Assembly (NCBI GenBank): GCA_030412945.1
Contig: JAUHJS010000010.1
Location: 1 to 64,000 of the forward strand
Direction of reading: 5' to 3'
Origin: Shiella aurantiaca
GTDB taxonomy: Bacteria; Bacteroidota; Bacteroidia; Cytophagales; Cyclobacteriaceae
DNA length: 64,000 bases
Below are positions 60,213-64,000 of the stretch, one piece after another. The position numbers and the translations under genes are program-made. Each line of letters begins with the position of its first letter. Within the stretch, counting starts at the first letter, position 1. Below the pieces are notes generated by a model. It made no database searches. It saw only the letters and a program-made list of their open reading frames with translations, and was not told where the DNA came from.

Positions 60213-60539
60213 ATGATTAGCATAACCGAAAAAGCAAAAGAGAGAATTTCGAATCTTCGTACCGAAGAAGGGAAATCGGAGGCACACAACATCAGGGTGT
60301 CGGTGAAAGGGGGCGGTTGTTCCGGTCTTATGTATGACCTCGACTTTGACGATGCCATTAATCCTAGCGATGAGGTGTTTGAAGATAAAGGTGTAAAAAT
60401 ATTGGTGGATAAAAAATCCTTACTCTATTTGCTAGGCACCACCCTCGACTTTACCGATGGATTAAATGGAAAAGGCTTTCAGTTTATCAATCCCAATGCC
60501 AGTCGTACCTGTGGCTGTGGGGAAAGCTTTGCCGTTTAA
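60213..60539 (+). CDS. HesB/IscA family iron-sulphur cluster assembly protein
   Basis: The 108-residue protein has the three conserved cysteines of A-type carriers: C36 in GGGCSGLMYDL, and C100/C102 in TCGCGESF. This pattern binds a Fe-S cluster and passes it to target enzymes. It is the standard length. It follows an unknown gene by 6 bp and has a terminator directly downstream. Confidence 0.92.
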   Translation: MISITEKAKERISNLRTEEGKSEAHNIRVSVKGGGCSGLMYDLDFDDAINPSDEVFEDKGVKILVDKKSLLYLLGTTLDFTDGLNGKGFQFINPNASRTCGCGESFAV

Positions 60540-60557
60540 CTATAAAAAATAAAAAGT

Positions 60558-60594
60558 AAAAGCCTGTTGCGGTTATACGCAACAGGCTTTTTTT
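60558..60594 (+). terminator. Rho-independent terminator after the IscA-like gene
   Basis: AAAAGCCTGTTGCG / CGCAACAGGCTTTT around GTTATA, followed by T residues. Confidence 0.88.
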
Positions 60595-60675
60595 ATGTCT
60601 TCTTTTGAAGAAAGTCTTATGAATAGGCGCTAGCACCTAAAGAATTAATTAGGTCCTTGAATCGACTCGAAGTGT

Positions 60676-61071
60676 TTAGATAATGTCGTCTTCGCGCTCC
60701 ACTATTTCAAATTCGATATCGATGGCCGCTTTCAGGTCTTCCAGTTCTTCCTTCATTTGATCATCGCCCTCTAGGTAATTCCATTCCAAATCAAGGTTGA
60801 AATCGGGGTACTCGGTTTGGAGCTTTTTCAAATCGCCCATTAAATCAAACAAGCATTTGGAAGAGGCCGTGTTGAAGTATTTCAGAAATATATTGGCCTT
60901 GAGCTCTCTACGGCCATTGTTCACATATTCCTTTATTTTATTGCGGATGAGGTTGTAAATTACCATTACCTCATCGTCATACGACCTGCCTTTGATGACC
61001 AAACTTCCGCCTTCCGGATCGAATTTAATGTAGGGAGATCCGTCTTTGGCAGAGATTTCTATGAAGTTCAT
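60676..61071 (-). CDS. SiaC-family regulatory phosphoprotein (DUF1987)
   Basis: A 131-residue protein that fits DUF1987/SiaC: EISAKDGSPYIKFDPEGGSLVIKGRSYDD near 5-33, NIFLKYFNTASSKCLFDLM near 61-79, then a long acidic tail. In Pseudomonas, SiaC is phosphorylated at a single Thr and controls a diguanylate cyclase; SiaB is the kinase and SiaA the PP2C phosphatase. The NTASS motif contains the likely target residue. It is divergent from a TM-HEAT protein, 148 bp away. Confidence 0.8.
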   Translation of the reverse strand: MNFIEISAKDGSPYIKFDPEGGSLVIKGRSYDDEVMVIYNLIRNKIKEYVNNGRRELKANIFLKYFNTASSKCLFDLMGDLKKLQTEYPDFNLDLEWNYLEGDDQMKEELEDLKAAIDIEFEIVEREDDII

Positions 61072-61219
61072 AAATATTGAATTAACTCAACTAGTACTAA
61101 TAGTGTGCAAGTTACTAAAATGCCTAGATTAAATTTGATTTTAAAAAGAAAAAAATAGGGAAAGTTCTGCTTAAGTCTTTTAAAATTAGTAAAATAGAGG
61201 CTAATTCGCCCCAAATAAA

Positions 61220-63742
61220 TTGTCTGTGAGTCAATATACCGAAATCGATACCCCATCGAAAAGGAATCTCCCGATTGGTTTCTGGTTTAATACCTTTATA
61301 TCCTATGCCATAATATCGGTTTATTGGGCAGTGAATGCCCTTTCCTTTGGGCATCAATTTATGGTGGATAATATTGTGTACGTAGCGGGCGCCTTCTGCG
61401 TGCTTATGCTATATTCGGGCCTCTTGATTCAGTTCCGCTGGCGCTTGTATGCATGGTTGCGTACCCTGCTTTCGGGGCGTGCCGTAATCATAGCCCCGGC
61501 CATTGTATATTTAATTGTATTGATGCTGCAGGCGGGTTTGTATTTGATCAAATCCAAGCAACCCGAGTTTATTCCTTCCGATTCGCTTTTTAACTACATT
61601 TTCCATGGCGTGTTGGTCAGTATATTTTTGTTCAACTGGCTGGTGCTTAGTCGACTCAACGATGCCATACTTTTGCAAATCGTCAAGCGCAGAAATTTCA
61701 TTACCAAAAGCGGCTTGATGGACGTTGGAATTATGTCCTTGGTTTTTTGGCTGGTGGTGGCATTTGCTGAGAGCCATTACGATACCTATCAGCAATCTTT
61801 ATATTATCTGGTATTTTTATTCTTGCTTTTTCCTTCGCTCAAAATTGTGATTAGCGAAAGTTTGATTCGTCATATTCGTATCTATTTGGCCGAAGTGGGC
61901 GACCGGATTATTGCACAACCCAAACCGAGCGTGACGATTACCATCGGAAACCCCTACGAATACGAAGAGGCTATTATTAAAATCGTGCAAGAGGGAAAAC
62001 TGGAAGAGGCGCGCCAAGCCTTGGAGGTAATCCGAAATGTGCCTTTGGTAGATAAGTATGAAGCCCTAAAAGGAATTGTCGATTACGTAAAGCCGGAACT
62101 GAAAGAAGAAGTAGAGCTTACATTGGCGCATTTGAAAGAGAAGCTCGATGCCTTGGCGGCAATTGAAAACCGATATGACTTCCTGGAACGCTCTCAAGAC
62201 ATACAAGAGCTGCGTGCCCTTATTCGCTTACAGATAAATCAAGGAGATATCAATGTGGTGATTAAAGCCCTGAACGATACTCGCAAGGATGTGAAAAAAT
62301 CGGCTATTTTGGTAGCAGGCTATCTGGGCGATTCTAATTTTATTCCTTTGGTAATTAGCCAGTTGGATGATCCTCAGCTTTGTATGTATGCTAGGCATTC
62401 CTTGATTTACATGAACCTAAAGGCACTGAAGTACATAGAAGTAGAATTTTTCAAACGCAAAAACAATCCGTTTTTCACCTATAATCTTTTGGGCGCCTTG
62501 AGTGGAATTGAAGGCGAACGAGCCGAGGAGTTTTTGTTGTCCAATATTTATGAACCCAATATCACCATACAACTATTTACACTTAAGGTGATTATCAAAA
62601 AAGGGATACGGGTGCCCGAAAAGCACATGCCTCAGGTGAAAGCCATCTCGGAAAACCTGATTGGCAGTTATATCTTTTTGCAAAACATTTTAAATCAGAT
62701 TAATCCCAACACACCCAATCTCAATGTACTTATTGGTGCCCTAGAGGAGGAAAAAAATGAATGCTATGAGTTGCTGCAGAGTATACTTAAAACCATTTAC
62801 AACCCCTATTTGGTAGACAATATATTCTCACTGCTAGGCTCAGATGATTTCTTTAAAAAATACTTTGGGCTCAACTATCTCGAAATTCATTTTTCACAAG
62901 ACTTAAGAAATAAGCTGAGACACATATTTGCCTTTCATAATGGCAGATACGATTTCTCCAAAGTGCGGGAAGAGTTTCTGGGCGAATACCTCAATCGCAA
63001 ATATGGGCTCGATGAGGAAATTCTGCTGGATGTGATGCAGCGCGATTATAACAAAATCAGTAACTGGAGCAAGGCATGTGCCCTTATGAGCTTGGTAAAA
63101 ATCAGACCCAGTGAGCTGTGGGATGAAATCGCTTCGGAGTTTTTCAGTGGCAATCAGTTGCTGAACGAATTGGCCTCCATGGTGATTTACCGCCATTTTG
63201 TGGACGAGTATATTTTATTATCCAATCGCCTCGATAAAGCCACAGCGGCCAAGGTAGAATTTATGGTGCAGCAAAACCTGATGTCGGTAAATGAGCAGAA
63301 GGCTTTTAGCCATACTTTACTGAAATTCAATAAGGTGTATTTCTTGCACAAGCTGGCGGTACTTCGCAACTACTCACCCCGAGAGATCAACGTCCTAGAG
63401 AAACTCTTTGAAGTAAAAACCTTTGAGTCCGAAGCAGAAAATTTCTTCCTGCCCAACCACCAACTTACCGGCTTCTGGATAATTGAATCGGGTAGTTTCC
63501 AGCTTTCGACCGACACAATCAGGTATTCGTCTTTTGAGCGCGGAGATATCCTAGATTTTACTAAATTTAATAGTTACGAAAAAGGAAGTGTTCATTTTAA
63601 AAAGTCAGGAATTGTGCGCTATTTTGCTATCGATGAACTGGCTTTTATCAATGTTACCGCTGATTTAGCCGACAAAGACTATCATATTACGACTATCCAA
63701 CCACAAGCTAACCAGGCAATTATTATGAGCGCTACAGTTTAA
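61220..63742 (+). CDS. Membrane protein with HEAT-like repeats and C-terminal cyclic-nucleotide-binding-like domain
   Basis: 840 residues. The first ~215 residues carry six membrane helices (about 22-42, 50-72, 88-108, 130-148, 165-185 and 190-212). Then a helical region of about 460 residues with HEAT-like or TPR-like repeats (EAIIKIVQEGKLEEARQALEVI, SAILVAGYLGDSNFIPLVISQLDD, ARHSLIYMNLKALKYI) and a C-terminal domain (about 745-835) resembling a cNMP-binding beta roll (FWIIESGSFQLSTD, FERGDILDF). The start is TTG 61220 or GTG 61226; no ATG is available before the first helix. The layout resembles ATP/ADP-translocase-like regulatory proteins but lacks 12 helices. Its neighbours (SiaC divergent, a beta-propeller sensor downstream) suggest signalling. 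Confidence 0.7.
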   Translation: MSVSQYTEIDTPSKRNLPIGFWFNTFISYAIISVYWAVNALSFGHQFMVDNIVYVAGAFCVLMLYSGLLIQFRWRLYAWLRTLLSGRAVIIAPAIVYLIVLMLQAGLYLIKSKQPEFIPSDSLFNYIFHGVLVSIFLFNWLVLSRLNDAILLQIVKRRNFITKSGLMDVGIMSLVFWLVVAFAESHYDTYQQSLYYLVFLFLLFPSLKIVISESLIRHIRIYLAEVGDRIIAQPKPSVTITIGNPYEYEEAIIKIVQEGKLEEARQALEVIRNVPLVDKYEALKGIVDYVKPELKEEVELTLAHLKEKLDALAAIENRYDFLERSQDIQELRALIRLQINQGDINVVIKALNDTRKDVKKSAILVAGYLGDSNFIPLVISQLDDPQLCMYARHSLIYMNLKALKYIEVEFFKRKNNPFFTYNLLGALSGIEGERAEEFLLSNIYEPNITIQLFTLKVIIKKGIRVPEKHMPQVKAISENLIGSYIFLQNILNQINPNTPNLNVLIGALEEEKNECYELLQSILKTIYNPYLVDNIFSLLGSDDFFKKYFGLNYLEIHFSQDLRNKLRHIFAFHNGRYDFSKVREEFLGEYLNRKYGLDEEILLDVMQRDYNKISNWSKACALMSLVKIRPSELWDEIASEFFSGNQLLNELASMVIYRHFVDEYILLSNRLDKATAAKVEFMVQQNLMSVNEQKAFSHTLLKFNKVYFLHKLAVLRNYSPREINVLEKLFEVKTFESEAENFFLPNHQLTGFWIIESGSFQLSTDTIRYSSFERGDILDFTKFNSYEKGSVHFKKSGIVRYFAIDELAFINVTADLADKDYHITTIQPQANQAIIMSATV

Positions 63743-63762
63743 GAACCAGTTTAGCTGGATAT

Positions 63763-64000
63763 ATGGTGAGATATTTATTTTTGTCGATTGGGTTACTTAT
63801 TTCCTTGGCTGCAAATGCTCAGGAATATGATATCGCTCATGTGTTTTCGGGTCAGTTGCAAGCTAGCCATTCGGTGAGGGCAATTGCTATCGACAAAAAA
63901 GGATATGTGTGGGTAGGTACCGAAAAGGGGCTTTTCCGATACGATTCGCGGATGGCCGAGCGGGTGATTTATGAGCAAGATGCTTTCACGCAAGTGCGCG
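63763..64000 (+). CDS. Beta-propeller sensor protein, N-terminal part
   Basis: The gene is cut by the right window edge. It begins with a signal peptide (YLFLSIGLLISLAANAQ) and then a two-component-regulator propeller repeat (VRAIAIDKKGYVWVGTEKGLFRYDS, about residues 38-62), typical of large Bacteroidota sensors in which a beta-propeller and a Y_Y_Y domain precede a membrane helix and an output domain. The output domain is outside the window. In SiaC-containing loci a SpoIIE-type phosphatase would be expected. Confidence 0.75.
   Translation, partial: MVRYLFLSIGLLISLAANAQEYDIAHVFSGQLQASHSVRAIAIDKKGYVWVGTEKGLFRYDSRMAERVIYEQDAFTQVR

Noticed and set aside
1..64000. CRISPR arrays, prophage or integrase genes
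   Set aside because: No regularly spaced repeats with spacers, no phage structural genes and no integrase or transposase were found on either strand.

Overview
The window reads as a chromosomal segment of a member of the Bacteroidota. The evidence is repeated TAnnTTTG-type promoter elements, a T9SS/gliding-motility type sorting domain, DUF4199, BatA, DUF4252, DUF3347 and HYC_CC_PP family proteins, a TonB receptor with an N-terminal carboxypeptidase-regulatory domain, and weak ribosome binding sites. Genus cannot be fixed from sequence alone; a marine or soil Cytophagia or Cryomorphaceae-like lineage is a guess. No phage, transposase or CRISPR array is visible.

Layout. 1-67: 3' end of a 5S rRNA and its terminator. 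125-5846: BatA-like membrane protein, a dihydroorotase-fold protein that has lost its metal ligands, DUF4199 protein and two family 2 glycosyltransferases, tightly packed. 5855-8096 (-): small membrane protein, methyltransferase and PlsC-like acyltransferase. 8240-12488: LytTR membrane regulator, outer-membrane protein, DUF2306 protein and retropepsin-like lipoprotein. This block is flanked by imperfect direct repeats (7914-8275 and 12586-12955) that carry the head of the acyltransferase gene plus a divergent promoter. 12967-14598: lipoprotein and beta-barrel pair. 14619-18340 (-): KAS III, lipid kinase and ABC exporter. 18342-20544 (-): ECF sigma, anti-sigma-like and two DUF4252 proteins. 20726-23708 (-): Ser/Thr kinase with TPRs plus its ECF-like sigma factor.

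23817-31684: a compact nuoHIJKLMN operon (membrane arm of complex I plus NuoI) without nuoA-G, followed by a long PurF. 33627-35773: a broken secreted-protein gene abutting an AbiE-type toxin-antitoxin pair with paired operator-like repeats. 36089-39716: a putative iron-regulated TonB receptor and PepSY reductase-like protein. 39737-41267: two tandem lipoproteins between identical 23-bp repeats. 41242-49829 (-): a CusABC-type metal efflux operon with two DUF3347 modules, a PepSY protein and a Cys/Met/His-rich small protein.

50106-60539: housekeeping genes, with tRNA-Lys, a PLP gamma-family enzyme, a GNAT, a large T9SS cargo protein, rlmD, thiL, methylmalonyl-CoA epimerase and an IscA-type protein. 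60676-64000: a SiaC-family phosphoprotein divergent from a TM-HEAT-cyclic-nucleotide-binding-like protein, followed by the start of a beta-propeller sensor. This looks like a signalling locus.

The most unusual items are the repeat-flanked LytTR/retropepsin block with its duplicated promoter, the SiaC/HEAT/propeller locus, the AbiE pair next to a disrupted gene, and the 23-bp repeats around the tandem lipoproteins.
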